In this document: positions 1 through 8,614 of the stretch, piece by piece
Layout of the letters: every line of letters begins with the position of its first letter
Position numbering within the stretch: the stretch's first letter is position 1
Source of the DNA: an uncultured Collinsella sp.
GTDB lineage: Bacteria; Actinomycetota; Coriobacteriia; Coriobacteriales; Coriobacteriaceae
Assembly (NCBI GenBank): GCA_958407085.1
Contig: CATYHY010000012.1
Coordinates: 1 to 19,646, forward strand
Direction: 5' to 3'
Length of the DNA: 19,646 bases
The notes under the pieces: model-generated
The model's input: only the letters and a program-made list of their open reading frames with translations
The model's database searches: none
Told to the model about the DNA's origin: nothing
Position numbers and translations under genes: made by a program

Positions 1-1115
1 ATGAGGATTCCTACCTGGTGCAGTCGCCGCTCTTTTGCGTATGCGACGGCATGGGTGGTCACGCTGCCGGCGAGGTAGCCTCTTCCATCGCCGTCGAGAC
101 TATTGCCAAGACGGCCCCACAGTCCGCCGACGCAGCACGCCTGGCCGCAGCCGTCGAGGCAGCCAACGCCGCCGTAATCGAGGCGGCCCTGAACGGCCTG
201 GGCAAGCCCGGCATGGGCTGCACAGCCACCTGCGCCTACATCGAAAACGACACGCTCGCCATCGCCCACGTGGGCGACTCGCGCGCCTACCTGCTCCACG
301 AGGGCACGCTCATCCGCGTGACCCGCGACCACTCCTATGTGGAAGAACTCGTGGACGCCGGCGAGATCACGGCAGACGAGGCTCGCGTCCACCCCAACCG
401 TTCGGTCATCACCCGTGCGCTGGGCTCGGACCCCGCCATGTATGCCGACCACTTCACTCTGCATATCGAGGAAGGCGACCGTCTGATCCTATGCTCCGAC
501 GGCCTTTCGAGCATGATTCCCGATAGCGATATCGAGAACATCGCCACGCAGTCCTCAACCGCGCAAATCTGCGTCGACAACCTAGTGGACGCGGCGCTTG
601 CCGCCGGCGGCCACGACAACGTGACCGTAGTAGTCGTTGACCTGGTTGACGATGGCGTCATGCGCGAGGCGCAACGCGTGCGTCGCCGCAACGTTACTAT
701 CGCCGCCATCCTGGCCCTCGTCTTTGTGCTGGCAGCTGGCATCTGGGCCTACACGGGTGTCACCGGCTCGTACTACCTGGGTACCCACCAGGGCAATGTC
801 GCCGTCTGGCGCGGCCTGCCCGGCAAGCCGCTCGGACTCAAGCTCCACTGGCTCGAAAGCGAAACCAGCATCAAGCTATCCGACCTGCCCGAAGACACGC
901 AAAACCGCCTCAAGGCGGGTATTCCGCAAACAAGTGTCGACGATGCGCAGGACACGATATCCAAGTACCGCCACCAGATCGACGAGGAGCAGACCCGCCA
1001 GGTGATCGACGCGCAAACGATTCGCGACAACACCAATCAGGGATCGACCTCCGAATCAGATTCCGAGAAAACCGCCGAACAGTCCGCCGAGGCCGAAGCC
1101 TCCGATAAGAATTAG
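1..1115 (+). CDS. PP2C-family Ser/Thr protein phosphatase (PstP/Stp type), 5' end outside window
   Basis: Metal-dependent protein phosphatase that reverses phosphorylation by Hanks-type kinases such as the PknB encoded downstream. The reading frame is open to the left edge and reads EDSYLV just before the GTG at 18, which is the usual PP2C N-terminal motif, so the true start lies upstream. Visible PP2C motifs in order are CDGMGGHAAGE (metal-binding Asp), HVGDSRAYLL, SVITRALG, CSDGLSSM and HDNVTVVVVD. After the roughly 235-residue catalytic domain come a basic RRRN stretch, one membrane helix (NVTIAAILALVFVLAAGIWA) and an outer tail of about 110 residues rich in Asp, Glu, Ser and Gln. This cytosolic domain, helix and outer tail layout is that of actinobacterial PstP. 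The stop is 16 bases before the ATG of the SEDS-PBP gene, implying one operon. I am sure of the family; the exact partners are inferred. Confidence 0.93.
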   Translation, partial: EDSYLVQSPLFCVCDGMGGHAAGEVASSIAVETIAKTAPQSADAARLAAAVEAANAAVIEAALNGLGKPGMGCTATCAYIENDTLAIAHVGDSRAYLLHEGTLIRVTRDHSYVEELVDAGEITADEARVHPNRSVITRALGSDPAMYADHFTLHIEEGDRLILCSDGLSSMIPDSDIENIATQSSTAQICVDNLVDAALAAGGHDNVTVVVVDLVDDGVMREAQRVRRRNVTIAAILALVFVLAAGIWAYTGVTGSYYLGTHQGNVAVWRGLPGKPLGLKLHWLESETSIKLSDLPEDTQNRLKAGIPQTSVDDAQDTISKYRHQIDEEQTRQVIDAQTIRDNTNQGSTSESDSEKTAEQSAEAEASDKN

Positions 1116-1131
1116 AAAGGGAGTGCCGCTT

Positions 1132-4002
1132 ATGAGTCGCCGCAACACCGAGCTGCTCTTGCTCATCGCCTCGGCGTTCCCCGTCATCCTGCTGTATGCG
1201 ATGTACGTCCTCACCGCGGGCGCTGCCATCTCCTTTGAGACGCTCGCCGTACCGATCGGCCTCTTTGCCGCCTTTGCCGCGGCCCACATTGCCGTGCGCA
1301 TCTTGGCGCCCGGTGCCGACCCCGCCATCCTGCCCATTGTCTTTGTGCTTTCGGGCATCGGCATCACGTTCGTGACGCGTCTCGCCCCCGCTCTCGCCAT
1401 CTCACAGCTCATCATCCTGTTTGTCTCGGTGGCCCTGATGGTGGGAACGCTCGCACTGGTCAAAAACCTCGACGTGGTCATGCGCTACAAGTACACCTTT
1501 GGCATTATCGGCATCATCCTGCTGATGCTGCCCATCTTTATCGGCACCACGATCTCGGGCTCCAAGCTGTGGATTCGCATCGCGGGCTTTACCATCCAGC
1601 CCGGCGAGTTCGCCAAGGTCTTTATCGTGCTGTTCCTGGCCGGGTACCTGGCCGAGAACCGCGAGCTGCTCTCCATCTCCAACCGCAAGATCCTGGGCTT
1701 TAAGATCCCTCGCCTGCGACTGCTGCTGCCGCTGTTTGCCGTGTGGGGTGTGTGCCTGCTCGTCGTCGTCTTCGAACGCGACCTGGGTTCGGCCGTGCTG
1801 TTCTACACCATCTTCTTGCTGATGCTCTACGTTGCCACGGGGCGCTTTTCGTATGTCGTTATCGGCCTTGCGCTCTTAGCCGTCGGAGCCGTGGGCGCCT
1901 ACAAGTTCCTATCGCACGTTCAGGTGCGTTTCCAGGTTTGGGTCGATCCGTTTAAGGACGCCCAGGGCCAGGGCTACCAGATCGTCCAGTCGCTCTTCTC
2001 GCTTGCCGATGGCGGTCTGGTCGGCGTTGGCATCGGCAACGGCATGGCCAACAACATCCCTGTCGTCGAGTCCGACTTTATCTTCTCGGCCATCGGCGAG
2101 GAGATGGGCCTTTTGGGCGGCGGCGCCGTGCTCATCCTGTTTATGCTCTTTGCCGTGCGTGGCCTCACCACGGCTGCCCGCGCTAAATCCGACCTCGCCG
2201 CCTTTAGCGCCACAGGCCTTACGGCCGCCATCAGCTTCCAGGCCTTTTTGATCGTTGGCGGCGTAACCCGCCTGATCCCGCTGACCGGCGTCACCCTGCC
2301 CTTTATGAGCCAGGGCGGCTCCTCGCTGCTGGCGAGCTTTATCATCGTCGCGCTCCTGCTGCGCGCCGGTGACGAAGCGACCGGACGCGAGGCCGAGCTT
2401 ACCGGCACCGGCACCATGGCCGCCATCACCGATGATCAGGTCGCATCTGCCGCCGCCCCGTCGGGCACGCGCTTTGCCGCCGCGTCTTCCTACGGCAGCG
2501 GCAGCCATTCCGTCGGCTCGCGCATGCGCCGTCGCCTGCTCGACACGCCTGAATCCGGCGTGCTCGGCCGCGTCGCACTCGCCAACCGTCTAACCCGTGC
2601 GGTGCTCGCCTTTACGGCGCTGTTCGCCATCCTTATCGGCAACCTCACCTATGTCCAGGTCATCAAGGCCAAGGACTATCAGGACATGCCGACCAACAAC
2701 CACACCATCGCCCGCTCCAAGTACATCCAGCGCGGCTCCATCATCACGTCCGACGGCGTGACACTAGCCGAGTCGCTGCAACAGGAGGACGGCACCTACG
2801 CCCGTTCCTACCCCAACGGCAACATGGCCGCGCACGTGGTGGGCTACGTGAGCCAGCAATACGGCACCGCCGGCATCGAGAGCGTCATGAACGATACGCT
2901 CACCGGCTCCAAGGATTACTCCAGCTGGAACAATGCCATCGCGTCGCTCGCGGGGCAGACCCAGCCGGGTAATACCGCCAAGCTCACCATCGACTCGCGC
3001 ATCCAGACGGCTGCCGAACAGGCACTCAAGGGCTTTAAGGGCGCTGTGGTGGTCATGGATCCGCGCACCGGTGCGGTCCTTGCGTGCGCGAGCTCGCCCA
3101 CCTACGACAACACCAACATCGATGCGCTGCTCCAGTCGGGCGGCGGCGAGGACGGTTCCATGTACGACCGTGCCATGGACGCGCTGTACACCCCGGGCTC
3201 GACCTTTAAGGTCGTCACGCTCTCCGCGGCGCTCGAAACCGGCACCGCCAGCCTTACCAGCACGTACCAGGCGCCCGGTTCCATGGACATCGGCAACGCG
3301 CCGGTCACCAACGATGCCAACGAGAGCTACGGCACCATCAGCCTGCAGCAGGCCTTCGCAGTGTCGTCCAACGTCGTCTTTGGCCAGGTGGCAAACGAGG
3401 TCGGTGCCAGCTCGCTCGTCCAGTTTGCCAACGCCTTTGGCTACGGTCAAAAGCTCGGTCAGGATCTGACCACCGCGGCTTCCATCATGGCCGACCCGTC
3501 GCTTATGACCGAGTGGGAGACCGCTTGGGCAGGCGCCGGCCAGCCCGTCGGCATGGACCACACGCCTGGCCCGCAGACCACCGTTATGCAGAATTGCGTG
3601 ATCGCTGCCGCTATCGCCAACAGCGGCGTGGTCATGGACCCGTTCTTTGTGTCCCAGATACTCGCCCCGGACGGAACCGTGGTTAAGACTACGCAGTCCC
3701 GCTCGCTGGGCCAGGCTGTCAGCTCTGCCACGGCCGACCAGGTCAAGCAGGCCATGCTCACCGTCGTCCAGTCCGGTACCGGCACCGATGCCCAGATTCC
3801 GGGCGTCAAGGTTGCCGGCAAGACCGGTTCGGCCGAGACCGGCGGTACCAACGTCAACTCTATGTTTGTTGGCTTTGCACCTTACGATTCACCCACGGTT
3901 GCCATCTCGGTGGCCCTGGAGGATTACGACAAACACGACGTCGAGGCGGCCAAGATTGCCGGCATCGTCCTGACCGCGGCGCTCGCCGCACAGGGAGCGT
4001 GA
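1132..4002 (+). CDS. SEDS (FtsW/RodA) glycosyltransferase fused to class B penicillin-binding protein
   Basis: A single 956-residue chain combining the two halves of a peptidoglycan synthase. Residues about 1-425 are a multi-span SEDS domain that polymerises lipid II. It shows FERDLGSA with the conserved acidic residue at D217, a GQGYQIVQS...ESDFIFSAIGEE stretch and the PFMSQGGSSL motif. After a hydrophilic Ala/Gly/Ser-rich linker (about 425-480) comes a membrane helix near 490-510 and a PbpA-like transpeptidase with STFK (nucleophile S690), SSN at 745-747 and KTGS at 897-900. All catalytic motifs are intact and the frame is uninterrupted, so this is not a frameshift artefact. The ATG at 1132 is preferred over the GTG at 1123 because GGGAG lies eight bases before it. 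In most actinobacteria rodA/ftsW and pbpA are separate adjacent genes in this same cluster. Whether the role is elongation or division cannot be told. Confidence 0.93.
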   Translation: MSRRNTELLLLIASAFPVILLYAMYVLTAGAAISFETLAVPIGLFAAFAAAHIAVRILAPGADPAILPIVFVLSGIGITFVTRLAPALAISQLIILFVSVALMVGTLALVKNLDVVMRYKYTFGIIGIILLMLPIFIGTTISGSKLWIRIAGFTIQPGEFAKVFIVLFLAGYLAENRELLSISNRKILGFKIPRLRLLLPLFAVWGVCLLVVVFERDLGSAVLFYTIFLLMLYVATGRFSYVVIGLALLAVGAVGAYKFLSHVQVRFQVWVDPFKDAQGQGYQIVQSLFSLADGGLVGVGIGNGMANNIPVVESDFIFSAIGEEMGLLGGGAVLILFMLFAVRGLTTAARAKSDLAAFSATGLTAAISFQAFLIVGGVTRLIPLTGVTLPFMSQGGSSLLASFIIVALLLRAGDEATGREAELTGTGTMAAITDDQVASAAAPSGTRFAAASSYGSGSHSVGSRMRRRLLDTPESGVLGRVALANRLTRAVLAFTALFAILIGNLTYVQVIKAKDYQDMPTNNHTIARSKYIQRGSIITSDGVTLAESLQQEDGTYARSYPNGNMAAHVVGYVSQQYGTAGIESVMNDTLTGSKDYSSWNNAIASLAGQTQPGNTAKLTIDSRIQTAAEQALKGFKGAVVVMDPRTGAVLACASSPTYDNTNIDALLQSGGGEDGSMYDRAMDALYTPGSTFKVVTLSAALETGTASLTSTYQAPGSMDIGNAPVTNDANESYGTISLQQAFAVSSNVVFGQVANEVGASSLVQFANAFGYGQKLGQDLTTAASIMADPSLMTEWETAWAGAGQPVGMDHTPGPQTTVMQNCVIAAAIANSGVVMDPFFVSQILAPDGTVVKTTQSRSLGQAVSSATADQVKQAMLTVVQSGTGTDAQIPGVKVAGKTGSAETGGTNVNSMFVGFAPYDSPTVAISVALEDYDKHDVEAAKIAGIVLTAALAAQGA

Positions 4003-4134
4003 TGCCCATGATCAAAGCGGATACTTATGGCGCGCCGCGGCCGATGAGCTAGCGGCAACGCGCCACACGGCCCCAGCGGCCACACATTTGGTACTACACA
4101 CATCGTTGAGCGAATAGTTATGTTAGGAGCAGGA

Positions 4135-6081
4135 ATGGAACAGAGGGTCCTCGGGGGAAGATACCTCCTTAAGGATAAGGTGGGGACGGGCGGTATGGCG
4201 ACCGTCTTCCGTGCACAGGATCAGGTCCTCGACCGCACGGTTGCCGTCAAGATCATGCTGCCGCAGTATGCCGGCGACGCCACCTTCGCCGCCCGCTTTA
4301 AGCAGGAGGCCCAGGCAGCGGCCGGCCTGTCCTCCCCCTATATCGTGGGCGTCTACGACTGGGGCAAGGACGGCGACACCTATTACATCGTCATGGAGTA
4401 CCTGCGCGGTACCGACCTTAAGAGCGGCATCAAGAGCCACGGCGCCCTCGATCCCAAGAAGGTCGCGCAGATCGGCTCGCAGATCAGCTCCGCGCTTTCA
4501 GTCGCACACAAGCACGAGATCATCCACCGCGACATTAAGCCGCAAAACATCATGGTGCTGCCTGACGGCAACATCAAGGTAATGGATTTTGGCATCGCAC
4601 GCGCCAAGAACAGCCATCTCACGCAGGATAACAACGTGCTGGGCACCGCCCACTATGTAAGCCCCGAGCAGACTCGCGGCCAGGACCTCGGCCCCACCTC
4701 GGATATCTACTCGCTGGGCGTCGTCATGTACGAGTGCGCCACCGGCCGCGTACCCTTTGACGGCGACGACGCCATCTCGGTCGCGCTCAAGCAGGTCAAC
4801 GAGCTCCCCATCCCGCCGAGCCAGATCAACTCCGGCGTCGATGCCGACCTGGAGCGCATCATCCTCAAGTGCATGGAGAAGGACCCGGCAAACCGCTTCC
4901 AGACGGCCGACGAGCTGCGCCAGGTGCTCAACAGCTACCTGTCCGGCCGTGCCGTCAACGTCTCGGAGCCCACGCGTATCATCGGTGCCGCCGGCGACCT
5001 GGGTGCCACCAAGACCCGTGAGCTTTCCGACTCAACGCGCGCTATGGTTCGTCCCGTCTCGGGCGTGAGCGGACAGACCAACCCCCGCAGCGCCGTCTCG
5101 GGTTCCACCGGTTCCTACGAGGTCGATCAGCCCAAGTCCAACAAGAACAAGATTATCGCCGCCGTAGTCGCCGCAATCGCCGTGGTTGGCGTTGTGGTGG
5201 CCTTCGCCACCGGGCTCTTTGGGGGCGAGCAGGTTACGGTGCCCGATGTGCTTAACAAGGACCAGCAGACCGCTATCGAGCTGATCAAGGAGGCCGGCCT
5301 TGAGGTCGGAACTGTCGACCAGAGCTATAACGACGATGTCGACGAGGGCAAGGTTGCCGAGCAGACCCCCAACGGCAACACTAAGAAGCCCAAGGGCTCC
5401 AAGGTGAACCTGGTGATCTCCAAGGGCCCCAAGCCCTCCGAGAAAGTTGAGGTTCCGCAGCTCGTCGGCCTAACCAAGGACCAGGCCGAGGCCGCGCTGG
5501 CAAGCGTGGGCCTGAAGGGCAACGCAACCGAGGAGGCCAACGAGGCCGACGAAGGCCAGGTCTTTGAGCAGGGCACTGATGCCGGCAAGGAAGTCGAGAA
5601 GGGCACGACCATCTCGTATAAGGTCTCCAGCGGTCCTGACACCACCTCCGTCCCCGATCTGACCGACATGACCGAGGCCCAGGCACGCAACGCTCTCGAC
5701 ATGGCTGGCTTTGGCGTCGACGTGAGCTACCAGGAAAACGACTCGGTTACCGAGGGCACCGTAATTAGCTGGAACCCTAGCGGCAAGCAGAAGCCCGGTG
5801 CCACGATCACCGTCGTCATCGCCAAGAAGTCCGGCAAGGCCAGCGTCCCGGGTAACCTGTACGGCAAGAGCATCTCCGCCGCCGTCACCGCGCTCAACAA
5901 CGCCGGTTTCTACAACATCGCATTCTGCGATCAGAACGGCAACCCCGTGAGCGGCAACGAAAACGCCACCGTTACGGGCGTCTCCCCCACCGGCAAGCAG
6001 TCCACCGACAGCACGATCACGCTGACGGTTTCGCTTTCTGGCTCTGCCTCGGGTGACGATTCCGACACGACGACTAACTAG
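4135..6081 (+). CDS. pknB: PknB-type Ser/Thr protein kinase with four PASTA repeats
   Basis: Membrane receptor kinase that senses muropeptides or lipid II and phosphorylates cell-wall and division proteins. The N-terminal Hanks kinase domain (about residues 9-275) has the glycine loop VGTGGMATVF, lysine K39 in VAVKIM, the HRDIKPQN catalytic loop with D133, DFG at D151 and GTAHYVSPEQ in the activation segment. A Ser/Thr-rich juxtamembrane stretch leads to one helix near 340-362, then four PASTA repeats beginning about VTVPDVL, VEVPQLV, TSVPDLT and ASVPGNL, ending in an acidic tail. Length (648 residues) is normal. The ATG at 4135 is preferred over the in-frame ATG at 4120, since the AGGAG that would serve it lies within 4124-4130. 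A 132-base gap separates it from the SEDS-PBP gene, so it may also have its own promoter. The PP2C upstream is the likely cognate phosphatase. Confidence 0.95.
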   Translation: MEQRVLGGRYLLKDKVGTGGMATVFRAQDQVLDRTVAVKIMLPQYAGDATFAARFKQEAQAAAGLSSPYIVGVYDWGKDGDTYYIVMEYLRGTDLKSGIKSHGALDPKKVAQIGSQISSALSVAHKHEIIHRDIKPQNIMVLPDGNIKVMDFGIARAKNSHLTQDNNVLGTAHYVSPEQTRGQDLGPTSDIYSLGVVMYECATGRVPFDGDDAISVALKQVNELPIPPSQINSGVDADLERIILKCMEKDPANRFQTADELRQVLNSYLSGRAVNVSEPTRIIGAAGDLGATKTRELSDSTRAMVRPVSGVSGQTNPRSAVSGSTGSYEVDQPKSNKNKIIAAVVAAIAVVGVVVAFATGLFGGEQVTVPDVLNKDQQTAIELIKEAGLEVGTVDQSYNDDVDEGKVAEQTPNGNTKKPKGSKVNLVISKGPKPSEKVEVPQLVGLTKDQAEAALASVGLKGNATEEANEADEGQVFEQGTDAGKEVEKGTTISYKVSSGPDTTSVPDLTDMTEAQARNALDMAGFGVDVSYQENDSVTEGTVISWNPSGKQKPGATITVVIAKKSGKASVPGNLYGKSISAAVTALNNAGFYNIAFCDQNGNPVSGNENATVTGVSPTGKQSTDSTITLTVSLSGSASGDDSDTTTN

Positions 6082-6133
6082 TCGACAACCCATCACCTGC
6101 AGCGGCTATGGCCGCAAACATATTCGCTCAACG

Positions 6134-6169
6134 GCGCCCGCTTGCTCCCCAGCAAGCGGGCGCGTTATT
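6134..6169 (+). terminator. Intrinsic terminator of the PP2C/SEDS-PBP/pknB cluster
   Basis: A perfect 13-bp GC-rich inverted repeat (6134-6146 with 6151-6163, loop CCCC) is followed by GTTATTTAT. It sits 53 bases after the pknB stop, as expected for a rho-independent terminator on the + strand. A smaller hairpin (GCGGC-TATG-GCCGC, 6102-6115) precedes it. Confidence 0.85.
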
Positions 6170-6201
6170 TATCGACAGGCCAGGGCTCCATAGCAACGCA
6201 A

Positions 6202-6225
6202 AGAGGCCCGCAAAAGCGAGCCTCT
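6202..6225 (-). terminator. Hairpin facing the convergent - strand operon, candidate terminator
   Basis: Arms AGAGGCCCGC and GCGAGCCTCT pair over ten positions with one mismatch around an AAAA loop. Read on the - strand it is followed by TTTGCGTTGC. It lies between convergent units and may stop transcripts that pass the kinase gene. The T-run is weak. Confidence 0.4.
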
Positions 6226-6538
6226 CAGGTAACAACAGATATGTGATGCAGTAATTACTAGCCGCAGAACTTCACCATGGTCTCGACCATGGACTCTTGC
6301 CTATAGACAAAATGTCCAGAAGCAAGGAGATGAAAGAGTAAGGACAACGCCCTCTAAAAGAAGGCCGTATATGAAGATTGCATATCCCTTTTGCCTTCAT
6401 ATACTCAAGAAGCACCCCTCGAAGCGCTCCTGAGAGGCCCCCTTGGATGCAACCCAGGGGATCCAGATTCTGGTAGACATCGGCACAGCAAAATCCTGCC
6501 GCGCAGGCACGAACGGACATCTTGACTCCCAACGCAAT
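6226..6538. other. 313-bp intergenic stretch with no intact gene
   Basis: No intact gene is seen. On the - strand a short open stretch (6258-6353) ends in ESMVETMVKFCG and a TAG stop and looks protein-like. It overlaps an 8-bp palindrome pair CCATGGTC/GACCATGG at 6275-6292. It may be the vestige of a gene that once followed the kinase gene, but I do not recognise it. Confidence 0.35.
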
Positions 6539-6562
6539 GCGGGGCGCCCCAAGACACCCCGC
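6539..6562 (-). terminator. Hairpin just after the PfkB kinase gene, candidate terminator
   Basis: Arms 6539-6548 and 6553-6562 form a ten-pair GC-rich stem (two G-U pairs on the - strand) with a four-base loop. It starts 13 bases past the kinase stop codon. A T-run lies before the hairpin rather than after it, so this could equally be a 3'-end stabiliser. Confidence 0.45.
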
Positions 6563-6574
6563 CACGACAAAAAA

Positions 6575-7447
6575 CTAGTTCTCGTAGACCAGCGGGTGGC
6601 CCCAACTGCCCTCGATCTTGCAGGTCTGCGCCGCAAAACCGGCAGCGAAGTCCAAGCTCTCGCGAATTGCGGCCTCGCCGCACTCGCCGGCCTTCTTCTT
6701 GGAAAGATAGGTGACCAAAAACGCCGTCAGCAGTGAATCGCCGGCCGCCATAGCGTCTTTGAGCTCCTCGGGCGCCACGGGCTTGATGCCCTGCTCGTAG
6801 AAGTTTTCGCCGTCATAGGCGACGGAACCCTTGCTCCCGCGCGACGCGCATACGATTTGAGGGCCAAGGGCCTTCACCCACTCGAGCTTCGCCTTGATAT
6901 CCTCCAGGGAAGCGTCGCCCATGGACATAAAGGCGTACGTCACAAATGGCGCAATCTGCTCGAAGTACTCGTCGGTGGAGTCATCGGAGAAGTCGAAGCT
7001 GATAGGCACACCGGCAGCCTTGATCTTGGGGAGCTCGCGCTCGGTGAAGCAGTAGTTGCCGCTGTGCACCAAATCGAAGCCGCTGACGTACTCGGCGGCG
7101 AAGCGGTCTATCACGTAGCGCATGTCGCCACGTATGCCGCCTTCATTGGAGCCCAGGAAGATACGGTCCCCGGTCTTGTCAACGGTCACGCGAGCGGCGC
7201 CGTTGACGCCCAGGACCTGCTGGCAGCGAAGAAGCTCGACGCCCTCGTCCTCAAGCGATGCTATAACGTGCTCGGCCTCCTCATCTGATCCGAAGATTCC
7301 CATGTAGGCGCTGCGATCGACACCGAGCTTCTTGGCGAAAACGGCGAAGTTGACTGCGTTGCCGCCGGGATACATAGTCTTGATATGCTCGTACTTATCG
7401 ACAACGTTGTCTCCAAAGCCGAGCACGCTTATAGGATAGGCTGCCAT
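6575..7447 (-). CDS. PfkB-family sugar kinase, probable fructoselysine 6-kinase (FrlD-like)
   Basis: ATP-dependent kinase of the ribokinase/PfkB fold, predicted to phosphorylate the C6 hydroxyl of an Amadori sugar-amine such as fructoselysine. Evidence is the N-terminal GGNAVNFAVFAKKLG motif for sugar binding and the C-terminal AAGDSLLTAFL motif carrying the catalytic Asp; the family norm there is GAGD, so the first Gly is replaced by Ala. The ATG at 7447 is chosen over the in-frame ATG at 7459 because GGAG lies six bases before it. Length is 290 residues, slightly above E. coli FrlD. It is last in an operon with an SIS deglycase-like gene and an FrlC-like epimerase, the main reason for proposing fructoselysine rather than fructose or ribose. 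The family is certain; the substrate is inferred from context. Confidence 0.85.
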   Translation of the reverse strand: MAAYPISVLGFGDNVVDKYEHIKTMYPGGNAVNFAVFAKKLGVDRSAYMGIFGSDEEAEHVIASLEDEGVELLRCQQVLGVNGAARVTVDKTGDRIFLGSNEGGIRGDMRYVIDRFAAEYVSGFDLVHSGNYCFTERELPKIKAAGVPISFDFSDDSTDEYFEQIAPFVTYAFMSMGDASLEDIKAKLEWVKALGPQIVCASRGSKGSVAYDGENFYEQGIKPVAPEELKDAMAAGDSLLTAFLVTYLSKKKAGECGEAAIRESLDFAAGFAAQTCKIEGSWGHPLVYEN

Positions 7448-7469
7448 GGTTATCTCCATTCAGGTAAAC

Positions 7470-7485
7470 CGCCGTGGCTACGGCG
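7470..7485 (-). other. Small intercistronic hairpin between SIS gene and kinase gene
   Basis: Perfect 6-bp arms CGCCGT/ACGGCG around a four-base loop lie in the 98-base gap upstream of the kinase ribosome-binding site. There is no T-run, so it is not an obvious terminator. An mRNA-processing or stability role is possible. Confidence 0.35.
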
Positions 7486-7545
7486 AGCAGAAGAGGCGCG
7501 AGGATTCGCACGTCTCAACGCGCTTCGCGCCCCGTTCTAAAATCG

Positions 7546-8514
7546 CTAGTACTTCTCGATGCCCATGTAACGACGCACGTCCGGGTGATGGTCGAACACC
7601 TTGCCGCGAGCGGAGCGCAGCTCACAGTTCATCGCGTAGAACAGGATTGGATCAAGGAACGCGCGAACGCTTGCCGGTACTTGGTCCATGCCGTACTCCA
7701 TGGCGTCGAGCACCATAAGAGTGTCGGTATGGGTCTCGAGGAATGCGAGGGCGCGCTCATCCATGGCTCGGCACTCACTGGAAGACATCTGCAGGAAGTA
7801 GAAGACTCCGGGCTCGGTCACCTCGAAGGGGCCGTGGAAGTACTCGCCGGAGTGGATATAGGCGCAGCTCTGCCACTGCATCTCCATAAGCGAGCAGATA
7901 GCGAAGCCATAGGTCTGGCTAAACACGGGACCGGATCCCAAGATATACAGGAACTTGTGGTCCTGGCACAGGGCAGCGAAACGGTCGCAAAGTTCGGCGT
8001 TGACCTTCTCGCGAGCCGCAGGCAGGATCCGGTCCATCTTGGCGATGCCTTCGTACATATCGGCAAGGTCAGCATAACCTTCCTGCTGATCCAAGAGCTC
8101 GGCAGCGAGAGCCAAAGAGATGCCGGCGGGTACCTCCGCCTGCGGAACTCCCTCGCCCCACGGATATACCCAGCACGTCCACTCACCGTTATCGATGCCG
8201 GAGCCGGCGTTGTCGGTCTGTGCGATAACGGTTGCGCCCGCCGCCTTGGCGATCGAGCACGCATCGATTACCTCGGGAGTGTTGCCGGAGTGGCTGCAAG
8301 CGATAACAAGGGACTTTTCGCCCAGGCGCTTGGGACGCATGATATCGAACTCGCGGGCGGTATACGCCTCACTGGCAAACGTAGTCGCCTCGCGCTTAAG
8401 CAGCTCATGGGCGGGCAGCAGGTCGATGAGGGAGCCGCCGCAGGCAACCCAGAAGACGCTATCGAAACCGCCCTTTTCGGCGATTGCGTCGGCGATGAGA
8501 TCATGTGCGTTCAT
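7546..8514 (-). CDS. SIS-domain protein, probable fructoselysine-6-phosphate deglycase (FrlB-like)
   Basis: Double-SIS sugar isomerase-fold protein of 322 residues, predicted to hydrolyse a 6-phosphorylated Amadori product to glucose 6-phosphate plus the free amine or amino acid. The first SIS domain has WVACGGSLIDLL and the phosphosugar-binding CSHSGNTPEV near residue 75. The second has YILGSGPVFSQTYGFA and then EMQWQSCAYIHSGEYFHGPF, closely resembling the EFFHGPFE active-site segment of FrlB/GlmS-related deglycases. The ATG at 8514 is chosen over the upstream in-frame start at 8553 because AGGAAG stands seven bases before it and the family N-terminus fits there. Neighbours are the FrlC-like epimerase upstream and PfkB kinase downstream. 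Alternatives are an AgaS-like aminosugar isomerase or a glucoselysine-6-phosphate deglycase (GfrF type). Family is confident, substrate moderate. Confidence 0.85.
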   Translation of the reverse strand: MNAHDLIADAIAEKGGFDSVFWVACGGSLIDLLPAHELLKREATTFASEAYTAREFDIMRPKRLGEKSLVIACSHSGNTPEVIDACSIAKAAGATVIAQTDNAGSGIDNGEWTCWVYPWGEGVPQAEVPAGISLALAAELLDQQEGYADLADMYEGIAKMDRILPAAREKVNAELCDRFAALCQDHKFLYILGSGPVFSQTYGFAICSLMEMQWQSCAYIHSGEYFHGPFEVTEPGVFYFLQMSSSECRAMDERALAFLETHTDTLMVLDAMEYGMDQVPASVRAFLDPILFYAMNCELRSARGKVFDHHPDVRRYMGIEKY

Positions 8515-8535
8515 TGTTATTCTTCCTTTCGATAC

Positions 8536-8551
8536 GGCGGACGAATCCGCC
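8536..8551 (-). other. Small intercistronic hairpin with UUCG-type loop before SIS gene
   Basis: Perfect 6-bp arms GGCGGA/TCCGCC close on TTCG when read on the - strand, a UUCG loop in RNA. It sits just upstream of the ribosome-binding site of the SIS gene in a 100-base gap otherwise lacking features. No T-run follows. Confidence 0.4.
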
Positions 8552-8614
8552 AACGTTTACTGCAAGTCTTCTCGTCAAGCGTGTTGACTGCCCCACGCGA
8601 ATGGGAGCTACGCG

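Noticed and set aside
4001..4051. 16-codon frame overlapping the stop of the SEDS-PBP gene (TGATG)
   Set aside because: Very short, without a convincing ribosome-binding site of its own or similarity I recognise.
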